Source: Candidatus Microbacterium colombiense (GTDB taxonomy: Bacteria > Actinomycetota > Actinomycetes > Actinomycetales > Microbacteriaceae). Taken from it: a stretch of DNA of 64,000 bases. Under the pieces are notes generated by a model, which saw only the letters and a program-made list of their open reading frames with translations, ran no database searches and was not told the DNA's origin. Positions within the stretch are counted from its first letter, which is position 1. Every line of letters starts with the position of its first letter. Made by a program: the position numbers and the translations under genes. Positions 42,106 through 50,979 of this stretch are shown here, one piece after another. The stretch spans positions 1,984,001 to 2,048,000 of the forward strand of contig CP119308.1 in the NCBI GenBank assembly GCA_029203165.1. The letters are read 5' to 3'.

Positions 42106-42112
42106 TGACTGC

Positions 42113-43108
42113 ATGCCCTCCCGACCCGAAGACGACGATCCGCGCCTGGGCGACCTCTCCGAAGGTCGTATCCTGCGGGCCATCCTCGACCGCACGATTC
42201 CTGCGTCGCATACGATCATCGGCCCCGGCGATGACGCCGCGGTCATCGCCGCACCGTCGGGCACGGTCGTGGCGACCACCGACACACTCGTGCACGGTCC
42301 GGACTTCAGGCTGGCCTGGACCACCGGCTACGACCTCGGGTGGAAGGCAGCGGCGGTCAATCTCGCCGACGTCGCCGCGATGGGGGCGCTGCCCACGGCG
42401 CTCCTCGTGGCCCTCGCGGTTCCGCGCGATCTACGCCTCTCGTTCGTCGAGCGACTCGCCGATGGCTTCCGCGACGCGTGTGCCGCGCTCGCCCCGGGAT
42501 GCGCCGTGGTCGGTGGCGATCTGACCACCTCCGACGTGCTCACGGTCGCGGTCACGGCTCTGGGCGATCTCGAGGGGCGAGCTGCCGTCACACGGTCAGG
42601 CGCCCGCGTCGGTGATGCCGTCGCCATCGCCGGCGAGCTGGGGCATGCGGATCGCGGTCTGGAGATCCTGTTCGGACGGTTCCGTGAGCGCGGCACGCCC
42701 GTTCCCGTCGACCCCGCCGCGCTTCGCCCAGGGGAGAGCGCCGCGCTGGCCGCCCAGTTGCGTCCTGCCCCGCCGATCGGTCTCGGCCGCATCGCGGCGA
42801 TCGCGGGCGCGACATCGATGATGGACGTCTCCGACGGCCTCGCACTGGACGCGGGCCGTCTGGCGACGGCCTCGGGCGTGACGCTCGCCTTTCGGCGTGA
42901 CGCACTCGGCGACGATACCGACCGTGCACTCGCGGGCGGCGAGGATCATGCGCTGCTCGCGACGTTCCCGGCGGACGTGCTGCCTCCGGGCTTCCGCATC
43001 ATCGGCGAGGTCCGTCCGCAGGGCGAGGAACGGGTGCTGGCCGACGAGCGCGCCGTCGAGATCCCCGGGTGGGATCCCTATCGGGACTGGGATTCCGTCT
43101 CCGGCTGA
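42113..43108 (+). CDS. thiL: Thiamine-monophosphate kinase
   Basis: Phosphorylates thiamine monophosphate to the active diphosphate, 331 aa, PurM/ThiL fold. GPGDDAAVIAAPSG near residue 38, TTDTLVHGPDFRL, DLGWKAAAVNLADVAAMGA (split over two elements) and GGEDHALLATFP at the C-terminus are diagnostic. A TACCTT box ends 7 nt before the ATG. It overlaps rsmD tail to tail by 31 bp. Confidence 0.94.
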   Translation: MPSRPEDDDPRLGDLSEGRILRAILDRTIPASHTIIGPGDDAAVIAAPSGTVVATTDTLVHGPDFRLAWTTGYDLGWKAAAVNLADVAAMGALPTALLVALAVPRDLRLSFVERLADGFRDACAALAPGCAVVGGDLTTSDVLTVAVTALGDLEGRAAVTRSGARVGDAVAIAGELGHADRGLEILFGRFRERGTPVPVDPAALRPGESAALAAQLRPAPPIGLGRIAAIAGATSMMDVSDGLALDAGRLATASGVTLAFRRDALGDDTDRALAGGEDHALLATFPADVLPPGFRIIGEVRPQGEERVLADERAVEIPGWDPYRDWDSVSG

Positions 43109-43668
43109 TCGATCGGCTGCGCCCACCAGAGAGTGGTGTCTCCGTAGTTCTTCTCGCGGATGAGCTCCAGCCCCGCCGCGGCGAGGGCGGGGGCGGCAGA
43201 CCGCTTCGCGCGCTCCACGATCACGATCGCGTGCGGTGACAGTAGAGGGGTGAGGGCGGCCAGATCGTCGTTCATCGCGGTGTCGCCGATGTCGTACGGC
43301 GGATCGGAGAAGACCAGGTCGAACGGGCCGGTGGCTCGTCGGAGATAGGTCAGGACGGCGCTCTCGTGCACCTTCGAGACGGGGAGTGAACCGGCACGCG
43401 TCACGACCGCCGCGTTCTTGCGGATGATCCCTGCCGCCGCGCGGTTCTGCTCGACGAGGTCGACACTGCGCGCACCACGGCTCAAGGCCTCGAGACCGAG
43501 TGCGCCGGACCCGGCATACAGATCGAGCACCCGGGCGTCGTCGAAGGCATCAGCCGACTCGAGCGCTCCGAACAGCGACTCCCGAACTCTGTCGCTCGTC
43601 GGGCGTGTGCCTGCGCTGGGCACCTCGAGTCTGGCGCCGCCTGCACGTCCTGCGATGATCCGGGTCAC
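43078..43668 (-). CDS. rsmD: 16S rRNA (guanine966-N2)-methyltransferase
   Basis: SAM-dependent methyltransferase of 196 aa that modifies G966 of 16S rRNA. It begins (M)TRIIAGRAGG, then TRPTSDRVRESLF, the SAM motif VLDLYAGSGALGLEAL and the catalytic DPPYD. Two adjacent GTG codons are possible starts (43671, 43668); I chose 43668 because it gives the family N-terminus and lies 6 nt after a minus-strand TATCGT box. It is placed between thiL (31-bp antisense overlap) and the divergent recG. Confidence 0.93.
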   Translation of the reverse strand: MTRIIAGRAGGARLEVPSAGTRPTSDRVRESLFGALESADAFDDARVLDLYAGSGALGLEALSRGARSVDLVEQNRAAAGIIRKNAAVVTRAGSLPVSKVHESAVLTYLRRATGPFDLVFSDPPYDIGDTAMNDDLAALTPLLSPHAIVIVERAKRSAAPALAAAGLELIREKNYGDTTLWWAQPIDQPETESQSR

Positions 43669-43674
43669 CACATC

Positions 43675-43680
43675 ACGATA
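43675..43680 (-). promoter_or_regulatory. -10 box for rsmD (leaderless)
   Basis: TATCGT on the minus strand with a 6-nt gap to GTG 43668, which helps decide between two adjacent GTG starts. Confidence 0.5.
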
Positions 43681-43717
43681 CGACAGCCGCCGTGCTCGGG
43701 GTGTCGGTGAGGTTCTC

Positions 43718-43723
43718 TAGACT
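43718..43723 (+). promoter_or_regulatory. -10 box for recG (leaderless)
   Basis: TAGACT with a 6-nt gap to ATG 43730 and no Shine-Dalgarno. Confidence 0.55.
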
Positions 43724-43729
43724 CGGAGC

Positions 43730-45904
43730 ATGTCGCTCACGCTCGATTCCTCGCTCGACGAGGCGCTCGGCGCGGCACCGGCGAAGACCCTCGATCGAGC
43801 CTTCGGCATGCGCAGCGTGGGAGACCTCGTGTCGCACTATCCGCGCCGCTATGCCGACCCGGGCGAGCTCACGCCGATCCGTGATCTCCCGCTCGGCGAG
43901 ACGGTGACGATCGTGGCTGAAGTGCTGTCGTCGAGTTTCCGACGCATGCGCAATCGCCCGGGCGCCATGGTCGACGTCGTCATCGGCGACGGCATCGGGC
44001 GCATGTCGCTAATGTTCTTCGCCAAGAACATCGGCGCGGCCGAGTGGCGATCGAAAGACCTGGCCGTGGGCCGTCGGGGTGTCTTCTCCGGCAAGGTCGG
44101 CATGTTCAACAACGTCACCCAGTTCGCACACCCCGAGTACGAGCTCTTCGACGATGAAGACACGGCTCGCCGCACGGCCGACGCCCGCGCCGCCGTACCG
44201 ATCCCGATCTATCCCGCCACGTCGACGCTGCAGACCTGGCAGATCGCCCGCCTCATCGGTCGTGTCCTCGATGACCTCGGAGCCGTTCCCGATCCGCTCT
44301 CCGACGATGTGCGCGTGCAGGAAGAGCTTCTGACGGCCTCCGACGCGCTCGAGCACATCCATCGCCCGCGCACCCGCAACGACATCGATCCCGCGGTACG
44401 CACGCTGCGCATGCATGAGGCGCTCACTCTGCAGACCGCGCTACTGCAGCAGCGTGACGCTGTGCGTGCGCTGGCTGCCACGCCCCGCAGCGCCTCGGCC
44501 GGCGGCCTGCTCGAACGTTTCGACGCATCGCTTCCCTACACTCTCACCCCGGATCAGCAGACGGTCGGCGCGCAGATCGCCGCCGATCTGGTCGGCGCCT
44601 GGCCCATGAACCGGCTCGTGCAGGGCGAGGTCGGATCGGGAAAGACCCTCGTCGCGCTGCGGGCGATGTTGCAGGTGGCCGAGAGCGGGGGACAGGCGGC
44701 GCTGATCGCTCCGACGGAGGTCCTCGCAGGACAGCACCTCCGCTCCATCGCGAAGATGCTCGGCCCGGATCTCGCCCCACTCGTCATGCCGACCCTGCTC
44801 ACGGGCCAGATGCCCGCGGCGGATCGGCGCAAAGCCGCACTGCGCGTCGCTTCCGGGCAGGCGCTCATCGTCGTCGGAACGCACGCGCTTCTCGGGGAGA
44901 AGACGACCTTCGCCGATCTGGGGCTCGTGGTCGTCGATGAGCAGCATCGTTTCGGCGTCGAGCAGCGGGAAGCGCTCCGGGCGAAGGGATCGAGTCCCCA
45001 CGCGCTGGTGCTCACCGCGACTCCGATCCCGCGTACTGTCGCGATGACCGTGTTCGGCGACCTCGATACGTCGGTGATCCGCACCATGCCCGCCGGCCGT
45101 GCGGGCATCGAGTCGTATGTCGCGCCGCTGGCAGAGCATCCGGGATGGTTCAACCGGGTCTGGGAGCGCGCGGCAGAGGAGATCGCGCAGGGGCGCCAGG
45201 TGTTCGCTGTCTGTGCGGCGATCGACACGACCAAGAAGACGGCGGAGGCGGGCGAACCGGCAACACCTGCGCCAGAGGGCGGGAACGGCCCGCGCTGGGG
45301 CGTCGTCCAACTCGACGAGGTGCTGGCGACGCATCCGACTCTGGGCGGTCTGCGCCGGGCAGTGCTCCACGGGCGCATGCCCTCCGATGAGAAGGATGCC
45401 GTGATGCAGGCGTTCGCGCGGGGCGAGATCGATCTGCTCCTCGCCACGACCGTGATCGAGGTCGGTGTCGATGTGCCCAACGCCTCGACGATGATCGTGC
45501 TCGATGCCGACCGGTTCGGGGTGTCCCAGCTCCACCAGCTGCGTGGACGTGTGGGACGAGGTGGTGTCCCGGGACTCTGTCTGCTCGTCACCGAGGCCGA
45601 GGTGGAGTCGCTGGCGCGCGACCGGGTCGAGGCTGTCGCGGCCACTCTCGACGGCTTCGCTCTGGCGGAGGTCGATCTCGAGCTGCGCGGCGAAGGCGAT
45701 GTGCTCGGTGCGGCGCAAGCGGGCGTCAGATCGTCGCTGAAGCTCCTCCGCGTGGTGAAGGATGCCGGACTGATCGCCCGCGCGCGGGAGATCGGCGAGA
45801 CGATCCTCGCGCAGGATCCTGCGCTCGACCGGCATGAAGGCCTGCGCGAGGCGATCAGCCGGCGCGTCAGTGACGCCGACCGCGCGGCCCTCGCGAAGAA
45901 CTGA
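43730..45904 (+). CDS. recG: ATP-dependent DNA helicase RecG
   Basis: Helicase of 724 aa that remodels stalled replication forks and branched DNA. The N-terminal wedge/OB-fold domain (about 60-170) precedes the SF2 motor: Walker A GEVGSGKT near residue 299, DEQHRFGVEQR as motif II, LTATPIPRT as motif III, ATTVIEVGVDVPNA and LRGRVGRG as motifs V and VI, and a C-terminal TRG-like element. It is slightly longer than E. coli RecG through an insertion (about residues 505-520, TPAPEGGNGP). Confidence 0.95.
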   Translation: MSLTLDSSLDEALGAAPAKTLDRAFGMRSVGDLVSHYPRRYADPGELTPIRDLPLGETVTIVAEVLSSSFRRMRNRPGAMVDVVIGDGIGRMSLMFFAKNIGAAEWRSKDLAVGRRGVFSGKVGMFNNVTQFAHPEYELFDDEDTARRTADARAAVPIPIYPATSTLQTWQIARLIGRVLDDLGAVPDPLSDDVRVQEELLTASDALEHIHRPRTRNDIDPAVRTLRMHEALTLQTALLQQRDAVRALAATPRSASAGGLLERFDASLPYTLTPDQQTVGAQIAADLVGAWPMNRLVQGEVGSGKTLVALRAMLQVAESGGQAALIAPTEVLAGQHLRSIAKMLGPDLAPLVMPTLLTGQMPAADRRKAALRVASGQALIVVGTHALLGEKTTFADLGLVVVDEQHRFGVEQREALRAKGSSPHALVLTATPIPRTVAMTVFGDLDTSVIRTMPAGRAGIESYVAPLAEHPGWFNRVWERAAEEIAQGRQVFAVCAAIDTTKKTAEAGEPATPAPEGGNGPRWGVVQLDEVLATHPTLGGLRRAVLHGRMPSDEKDAVMQAFARGEIDLLLATTVIEVGVDVPNASTMIVLDADRFGVSQLHQLRGRVGRGGVPGLCLLVTEAEVESLARDRVEAVAATLDGFALAEVDLELRGEGDVLGAAQAGVRSSLKLLRVVKDAGLIARAREIGETILAQDPALDRHEGLREAISRRVSDADRAALAKN

Positions 45905-45945
45905 CCCTGGGTTACGGCGCAGGTACTCCGCATCCCGACGTGCCC

Positions 45946-45951
45946 TAGGCT
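45946..45951 (+). promoter_or_regulatory. -10 box for coaD (leaderless)
   Basis: TAGGCT with a 7-nt gap to ATG 45959. Confidence 0.5.
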
Positions 45952-45958
45952 GGATCGC

Positions 45959-46456
45959 ATGAGCAGCCGGATCGCCGTCGTCCCGGGTTCCTTCGATCCG
46001 CCGACCCTGGGTCATCTCGACGTGATCCGTCGGGCCGCCGGGCTTTACGACGAACTCCATGTGCTGATCGTGCACAACCCCGGCAAGGAGGCGATGCTTC
46101 CGATCGCGCAGCGGCTGGCTCTCCTCGAGCAGTCGATCGCCGAAGACGGCATGGCCGGCAACATCGTGATCGGCTCCTGGAGCATGGGCCTCCTGGTCGA
46201 CTACGCCCGCGACGTCAACGCCGGCGTTCTCGTGAAAGGCATCCGGTCGCAGATCGACGTCGCGTACGAGTCGCCCATGGCGATCGTGAACCGACACCTC
46301 GCCGACATCGAGACGGTGTTCCTGCTGCCCGATCCCTCGCACGCGATGGTGTCGAGCTCGCTCGTGCGACAGGTCTCCTCGCTCGGTGGAGATGTCTCGC
46401 CGTTCGTTCCGCCTGCCGTCGCATCGTTCCTCGACACGGGCGCCCGCGGCCTCTGA
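45959..46456 (+). CDS. coaD: Phosphopantetheine adenylyltransferase
   Basis: Penultimate enzyme of coenzyme A synthesis, 165 aa, nucleotidyltransferase fold. The HxGH-type motif is PPTLGHLD (T16-H19), preceded by VVPGSFD. Substrate-binding VKGIRSQIDVAYESPMA (split as VKGIRSQ and DVAYE) and the C-terminal SSSLVRQVSSLGGDVS, equivalent to the ISSTxVR motif, are present. It lies 54 bp after recG with its own -10 box. Confidence 0.95.
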   Translation: MSSRIAVVPGSFDPPTLGHLDVIRRAAGLYDELHVLIVHNPGKEAMLPIAQRLALLEQSIAEDGMAGNIVIGSWSMGLLVDYARDVNAGVLVKGIRSQIDVAYESPMAIVNRHLADIETVFLLPDPSHAMVSSSLVRQVSSLGGDVSPFVPPAVASFLDTGARGL

Positions 46457-46523
46457 CCTACGAGCGTCTCGACCACGCTCACCGTCAGCCGGCGCCACCC
46501 AGGACCGTCTCGGGCTGAACCGG

Positions 46524-46529
46524 TAGCAT
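46524..46529 (+). promoter_or_regulatory. -10 box for the DUF177 gene (leaderless)
   Basis: TAGCAT with a 6-nt gap to GTG 46536. Confidence 0.55.
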
Positions 46530-46535
46530 TATCGG

Positions 46536-47096
46536 GTGCGATCTCGACTGAACGGCCCCTTCGTCCTCCCCGCCCGAGACATCGTTCGACGTCCCGGTGA
46601 GATGCGCGAGCATGACTTCACGGTCACCCTTGCGGAACAATGGGGCGAGGGCATCGTCTCCTTCGAATCGGGCTCCGAGATCGATCTCGATGTGCGTCTG
46701 GAGTCCGTCCACGAGGGCATCCTGGTGACCGGATCGGCCGAAGGTGAGTACGTCGGCGTCTGCGGAAGATGTCTGATCGACATCGTCCGGCCCGTCGAAG
46801 TCGAGTTCCAGGAGCTTTTCGCGTATCCTGGTGAGGAAGAAACTGACTTCGAGGTTCAAGACGACCACGTGGATCTTGAAACTCTCGTCAGGGAAGCGGC
46901 CGTATTGTCGCTTCCATTTCAACCGGTGTGCCAGCCGGATTGCCCGGGTCTCGACCCGAAAACGGGTGAACGACTGGCCGAGAGCACCGAAACGGAGCAG
47001 GCCGCTCCCATCGATCCTCGATGGAGCGCGCTCCAGCAGATCACAGACCAAGACGGCAAGGCATCACGTCGCGCCGCCGAGAAAGAAGAGAGCTAG
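46536..47096 (+). CDS. DUF177 (YceD) protein upstream of rpmF
   Basis: Protein of 186 aa of the DUF177/YceD family, almost always encoded just before rpmF and linked with 23S rRNA accumulation or ribosome assembly in several organisms. Family features are the TGSAEGEYVGVCGRCL stretch with CGRC, and QPVCQPDCPGLDPKTGERL with a second Cys pair, a likely metal site. The GTG start sits 6 nt after a TAGCAT box. rpmF begins 2 bp after the stop, so they are cotranscribed. Confidence 0.92.
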   Translation: MRSRLNGPFVLPARDIVRRPGEMREHDFTVTLAEQWGEGIVSFESGSEIDLDVRLESVHEGILVTGSAEGEYVGVCGRCLIDIVRPVEVEFQELFAYPGEEETDFEVQDDHVDLETLVREAAVLSLPFQPVCQPDCPGLDPKTGERLAESTETEQAAPIDPRWSALQQITDQDGKASRRAAEKEES

Positions 47097-47098
47097 TC

Positions 47099-47308
47099 AT
47101 GGCTGGTAACCCCCCGAAGCGCAAGGTATCCCGTTCGAACACCCGCTCGCGCCGCGCGCAGTGGAAGGCGGCGCCCATCGCGCTCGTCAAGACCGTCGAG
47201 AACGGTCAGGTCGTCTACAGCCGTCCCCACCAGGCGAAGGTCGTCACGGACTCGCAGGGCACTGAGCTCTTCCTCGAGTACAAGGGCCGCAAGGTCGCTG
47301 ACGTCTGA
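47099..47308 (+). CDS. rpmF: 50S ribosomal protein bL32
   Basis: Ribosomal protein of 69 aa, with the basic N-terminus MAGNPPKRKVSRSNTRSRRA. It lacks the four zinc-binding Cys of the C+ form, so it is the zinc-independent (C-) paralog type. In the high-GC actinobacteria that have both forms, the C- form is the one that persists during zinc limitation; whether a C+ copy exists elsewhere cannot be seen here. Start at ATG 47099, two bases after the DUF177 stop. Confidence 0.95.
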   Translation: MAGNPPKRKVSRSNTRSRRAQWKAAPIALVKTVENGQVVYSRPHQAKVVTDSQGTELFLEYKGRKVADV

Positions 47309-47325
47309 GTCACGAAACTCAGACC

Positions 47326-48018
47326 GTGACGGAGGTCCCCGGGGGGATCAGGCCTCTCCCAGCTAAGCTCCGCGTCGATATCGACGCGGAGCTTCTGGAG
47401 TTGGCCCTCACCCACCGCTCGTACGCGTATGAGCACGGTGGCATCCCGCACAACGAGCGTCTGGAGTTCCTCGGAGACTCCGTGTTGGGGCAGGCCGTCA
47501 CGGTGATGCTGTTCACGACCCATCCCGGACTCGATGAGGGAGAGCTGGCGAAGCGCCGCGCGAGCGTCGTCTCGACCGTCGCCCTCGCCGAGGTTGCCCG
47601 CGGGATCGGCCTCGGAAGCCACCTGCTCCTGGGGCGCGGCGAGGAGCAGACCGGGGGACGGGACAAAGATTCGATCCTGGCCGACACCATGGAGGCCGTG
47701 ATCGGTGCGACGTACCTGTCGGCCGGTCCGGACGCCGCCACGGAACTCGTCCTGCGTCTGACGCAGCCTCTGCTCGCCGACCCCGAGCGCTACGGCGCGG
47801 CGATGGATCCGAAGACGAGCCTCCAGGAACTGGCTGCCCGGGTGGGGGCGACGCCCCCGCAGTATTCGATCGAAGCGAGCGGTCCGGATCACGATCGCCG
47901 TTTCCTCGCGACCGTCACCGTGGGCGATGTGAGCATGACGGGCAAGGGCAGCAGCAAGAAGACGGCAGAGATGGCCGCCGCTCTCAGCGCCTGGCGCACG
48001 CTCAACGAGCGTGCCTGA
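47326..48018 (+). CDS. rnc: Ribonuclease III
   Basis: Double-strand-specific endoribonuclease, 230 aa, for rRNA processing and mRNA decay. The RNase III signature NERLEFLGDS is at 43-52 (Glu and Asp bind Mg2+), the second acidic set is in DTMEAVIGA, and the C-terminal dsRNA-binding domain (about 158-228) has DPKTSLQELAA and GKGSSKKTAEMAAA. GTG start 17 bp after rpmF. It overlaps mutM by 8 bp. Confidence 0.95.
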   Translation: MTEVPGGIRPLPAKLRVDIDAELLELALTHRSYAYEHGGIPHNERLEFLGDSVLGQAVTVMLFTTHPGLDEGELAKRRASVVSTVALAEVARGIGLGSHLLLGRGEEQTGGRDKDSILADTMEAVIGATYLSAGPDAATELVLRLTQPLLADPERYGAAMDPKTSLQELAARVGATPPQYSIEASGPDHDRRFLATVTVGDVSMTGKGSSKKTAEMAAALSAWRTLNERA

Positions 48019-48877
48019 ACTCCCCGAGGTCGAGGTCGTACGAGCGGGTCTCGCCCCGGCGGCCATCGGCTCCCTCATCACCGCGGTCAGTGTGATCGAC
48101 GAGCGCGCGCTCACCCGCCACGCGGCGGGTGCCGCCGACTTCGTGGCCCGTCTGGAAGGGCGCACGTTCACCGGCGCTGCGCGCCGGGGGAAGTTCCTGT
48201 GGCTTCCGCTCGATGCGGAGTCCACCGCACTCATCGCCCATCTCGGGATGAGCGGTCAGATGCTGCTCAGGGCTCCCGATGCATCGGCGGAACGGCACGA
48301 GCGCGTGCGCATCCACCTCGAGCACCCGGTGCACGGTGAACTCGCCATCGTCTTCGCGGATCAGCGCACGTTCGGTTCGCTCGCGGTCGATTCTCTCGTC
48401 GCCGACGGTGCCTCGCAGATTCCGTCCCAAGTCGTCCACATCGCCAAGGATCCGCTCGACGGGGCGTTCGACGACGCTCGGTTCCGCGCCGATGTGGCGC
48501 GCCGGGCGAGCGCGGTCAAACGTGTGCTGCTCGATCAGGGCGTCGTGAGCGGGATCGGCAACATCTATGCGGACGAGTCGCTGTGGGCAGCCCGCATCCA
48601 CCCGGAGACGCCGGCGAACCGGTTGTCGACCGTGGCGGTGCGCCGCCTCCTCAGCGAGGTGCGGGCAGTGCTGCTCAAGGCTCTTGCCGAGGGTGGCACC
48701 AGCTTCGATGCGCAGTACGTCAACGTGAACGGCCAGGCAGGGTACTTCGCGCACTCCCTCAACGCCTACGGGCAGCAGGGCAAGCCATGCGCGCGATGCG
48801 GAACCCCGATCGTGCGTGAGCGTTTCATGAACCGCGGCTCTCACTACTGCCCGCGGTGTCAGCGACTCACGCGCTGA
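48011..48877 (+). CDS. mutM: Formamidopyrimidine-DNA glycosylase
   Basis: Base-excision repair enzyme for 8-oxoguanine, 288 aa. The N-terminal (M)PELPEVEVVR carries the catalytic Pro and Glu, the beta-elimination Lys lies in RRGKFLWL, and the C-terminal zinc finger reads CARCGTPIV ... HYCPRCQ. The GTG start overlaps the end of rnc by 8 bp, so they are coupled. The stop overlaps the converging ABC permease by 11 bp. Confidence 0.95.
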   Translation: MPELPEVEVVRAGLAPAAIGSLITAVSVIDERALTRHAAGAADFVARLEGRTFTGAARRGKFLWLPLDAESTALIAHLGMSGQMLLRAPDASAERHERVRIHLEHPVHGELAIVFADQRTFGSLAVDSLVADGASQIPSQVVHIAKDPLDGAFDDARFRADVARRASAVKRVLLDQGVVSGIGNIYADESLWAARIHPETPANRLSTVAVRRLLSEVRAVLLKALAEGGTSFDAQYVNVNGQAGYFAHSLNAYGQQGKPCARCGTPIVRERFMNRGSHYCPRCQRLTR

Positions 48878-50186
48878 CGAAGGCTCGTGCGAGGAGGGGC
48901 CGCGTGGCCCTCGTGCTCGCCCAGACCACGCCGATGCCCGTCGCGACGACGGCCGCGATCGTGAGGATCGATATCGGAGCGGTCATCACGGCGAGTCCGA
49001 GGAGCGGGAACACGAGGACGCCGGCACAGAGCGCCGACCCGATCGCGGTGAGCAGCAGCGGAGACATGATCGCGCGGCGTCGTGCGCGGTCCACGGTCTC
49101 CCAGGGCACACCGAGATGGTGCAGGCTCCGGTGCAGTTCGCGCTGGTCGAGCACGGCGGATGCCTGGTTCACCCCGACGGATGCCGCCACCATCAGGAAC
49201 GTGCCGATCAGAGTGATGATCAATCCCGTTCGCATGTCGACGGCGAGGCTGACGTCAGCGCTCGACCCGCCGCCGTCCATCAGGCTCAACAGGGAGACGC
49301 CGGTGCCCGCGAAGACCGCCATGAAGCTGGCCATGGCGATACCACCGACCTGACGCCAGGCCGCCTGTGGAGAGTCGAGCACGATGCGTGCCGCGAGTAA
49401 CTGTTCTGGGCGATCCGCGCGACCGAGCTGCCGCGTCGCTGCGACCTTGAGCACCCACGGTCCGATGAGGTTGAGCACTCCGAGAGCGGCCGCGAAGAGG
49501 CCTGCGAGCACGACGATCGTGGTGATCAATCCGCCGCCCGAGGGGAAGACCTGGATCAGCACGTAGGCGAGAGCGATGATGCTCACGCCGATCACGGCTC
49601 GGATCCAATGGACGGTCGTGGCGGCGGCACGCATCCTGACTCCGAGCGGTGAGATGATCACCCGTCGGAGCCCGACGACCGCACTGGACGCGGCGACGAG
49701 CAGCACGCCCGCGCAGACGCCGATGATGTGGGCCGGCGCGAGCAGGACCCCGGCCATGCCCAGGGCCTCACCGCGGAACGGGATCAGCCCGATGAGCGGG
49801 GTGAGGCACAGGTAGGTCGTCACGCCGACGAGGGTGCCAGCGCCCGCCACGAGAACCGATTCGGAGACCGTCAGGCCAGCGACGCCTCTGGGGGAGACGC
49901 CGAGGAGTCGAAGCGTGGAGAGCCGTTCATCGCGGCGGCGAGCAGAGAGTCGTGCCGCCGCACCCCCGAGCGAGACCAGGGGGATCACGAGCAGGACGAG
50001 CGCGATCGCCGCCAGCGCCTGATACATCCCTGCCGAACCGTCCGTCCACCGCCAGAAGGACTGTGCACCACCGATCACCGTGAGGACCAGCGCGGTGACG
50101 ACGCCGAATGCGACGATCGGAAGGGCGAGCAGACCGCGCTGCCCCGGCGCCGGTCGCAGCAGAAGAGCGAGGACGTGTCGGTTCAC
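48867..50186 (-). CDS. ABC transporter permease, FtsX/MacB-like
   Basis: Membrane protein of 439 aa with about ten helices arranged in two FtsX-like repeats. The cytosolic ARRRDERLSTLRLLGVSPRGV motif after the second helix and its second-half counterpart QRELHRSLHHLGVPWETVDRA are typical of type VII (MacB/LolC/FtsX) permeases. Its partner ATPase is directly upstream, overlapping by GTGA. Such systems export peptides, lipids or antimicrobials or act as mechanical transmitters; nothing nearby names the substrate. The family is common in actinobacteria as a single long permease plus ATPase. Confidence 0.87.
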   Translation of the reverse strand: MNRHVLALLLRPAPGQRGLLALPIVAFGVVTALVLTVIGGAQSFWRWTDGSAGMYQALAAIALVLLVIPLVSLGGAAARLSARRRDERLSTLRLLGVSPRGVAGLTVSESVLVAGAGTLVGVTTYLCLTPLIGLIPFRGEALGMAGVLLAPAHIIGVCAGVLLVAASSAVVGLRRVIISPLGVRMRAAATTVHWIRAVIGVSIIALAYVLIQVFPSGGGLITTIVVLAGLFAAALGVLNLIGPWVLKVAATRQLGRADRPEQLLAARIVLDSPQAAWRQVGGIAMASFMAVFAGTGVSLLSLMDGGGSSADVSLAVDMRTGLIITLIGTFLMVAASVGVNQASAVLDQRELHRSLHHLGVPWETVDRARRRAIMSPLLLTAIGSALCAGVLVFPLLGLAVMTAPISILTIAAVVATGIGVVWASTRATRPLLARAFVSA

Positions 50187-50878
50187 GCGTTCACCGCCGC
50201 GGTGCTGATCCGGCCGTCGCGCACGGCGATCGTGCGGGTGCACCGGGCAGCGACATCGGCGTCATGGGTGACGACGATCAGCGTGCGCCCCTGGCCGGTC
50301 GTCGACCAGAGGAGGGCGTCCATCACCTCCGTCGAGGTGCGAGAGTCGAGGGCGCCGGTCGGCTCATCGGCGAAGACGACCTCCGCGCCGGTGACCTGTG
50401 CCCGGGCGATCGCCGTGCGTTGTGCCTGTCCGCCCGAGAGCTCTCCGATCCGACGGTCCTCCATGCCGGCGAGGCCGAGCGCCGCCAGCCATGCTGCGGC
50501 GTGTTCGACAGCGGCCTTCTTCGCAACGCCGTTGATCATGGAGGCGAGGGCGACGTTCTCCACCGCGGTGAGCTCGGGGATCAGCAGTCCCTGCTGGAAT
50601 ACGAATCCGAATCGCTCGCGCCGCAGTCGCGACCGAGCGGCCTCGCCGAGCGCGGTGACATCGGTGCTCGCCCCGTCGGCGGCGTGGAGCACGACGCTGC
50701 CGGTGTCCGGCGTGGTGATACCCGCCAGCACATGCAGGAGCGTGGTCTTCCCGGAGCCGGATGCTCCCATGATCGCCACGGATTCGCCCCGATGTATCGT
50801 GACGTCCACCCCGGTGAGGGCGCGCGTCGCGCCGAAGGACTTGGTGAGAGCGTGAGCAGAGACGGCAGGACTGTTCAT
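50183..50878 (-). CDS. ABC transporter ATP-binding protein, MacB/LolD type
   Basis: ATPase of 231 aa. Walker A is MGASGSGKTT near residue 37, the Q-loop FGFVFQQGLL, signature LSGGQAQR, Walker B VVFADEPTGALD and the H-loop VVTHD. Length and spacing match the MacB/LolD/FtsE group that pairs with FtsX-like permeases. The permease gene overlaps its stop. Transcription of the upstream acetyltransferase genes should end at the hairpin 50935-50972, so this pair probably has its own promoter in the 101-bp gap. Confidence 0.92.
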   Translation of the reverse strand: MNSPAVSAHALTKSFGATRALTGVDVTIHRGESVAIMGASGSGKTTLLHVLAGITTPDTGSVVLHAADGASTDVTALGEAARSRLRRERFGFVFQQGLLIPELTAVENVALASMINGVAKKAAVEHAAAWLAALGLAGMEDRRIGELSGGQAQRTAIARAQVTGAEVVFADEPTGALDSRTSTEVMDALLWSTTGQGRTLIVVTHDADVAARCTRTIAVRDGRISTAAVNA

Positions 50879-50934
50879 CCTTCGAGCCTCGCGCGCAGCG
50901 GTAGTGCTCGGCGTCGGCCCGGCGGATGACCGTG

Positions 50935-50972
50935 CGGGTCCGCACTCATCCCGGAGGATGAGTTCGGACCCG
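50935..50972. terminator. Long hairpin between GNAT genes and ABC genes
   Basis: CGGGTCCGCACTCATCC and GGATGAGTTCGGACCCG pair in 16 of 17 positions around the 4-nt loop CGGA. It begins 8 bp beyond the stop of the downstream GNAT gene. No T-tract. Confidence 0.75.
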
Positions 50973-50979
50973 CCGATCC

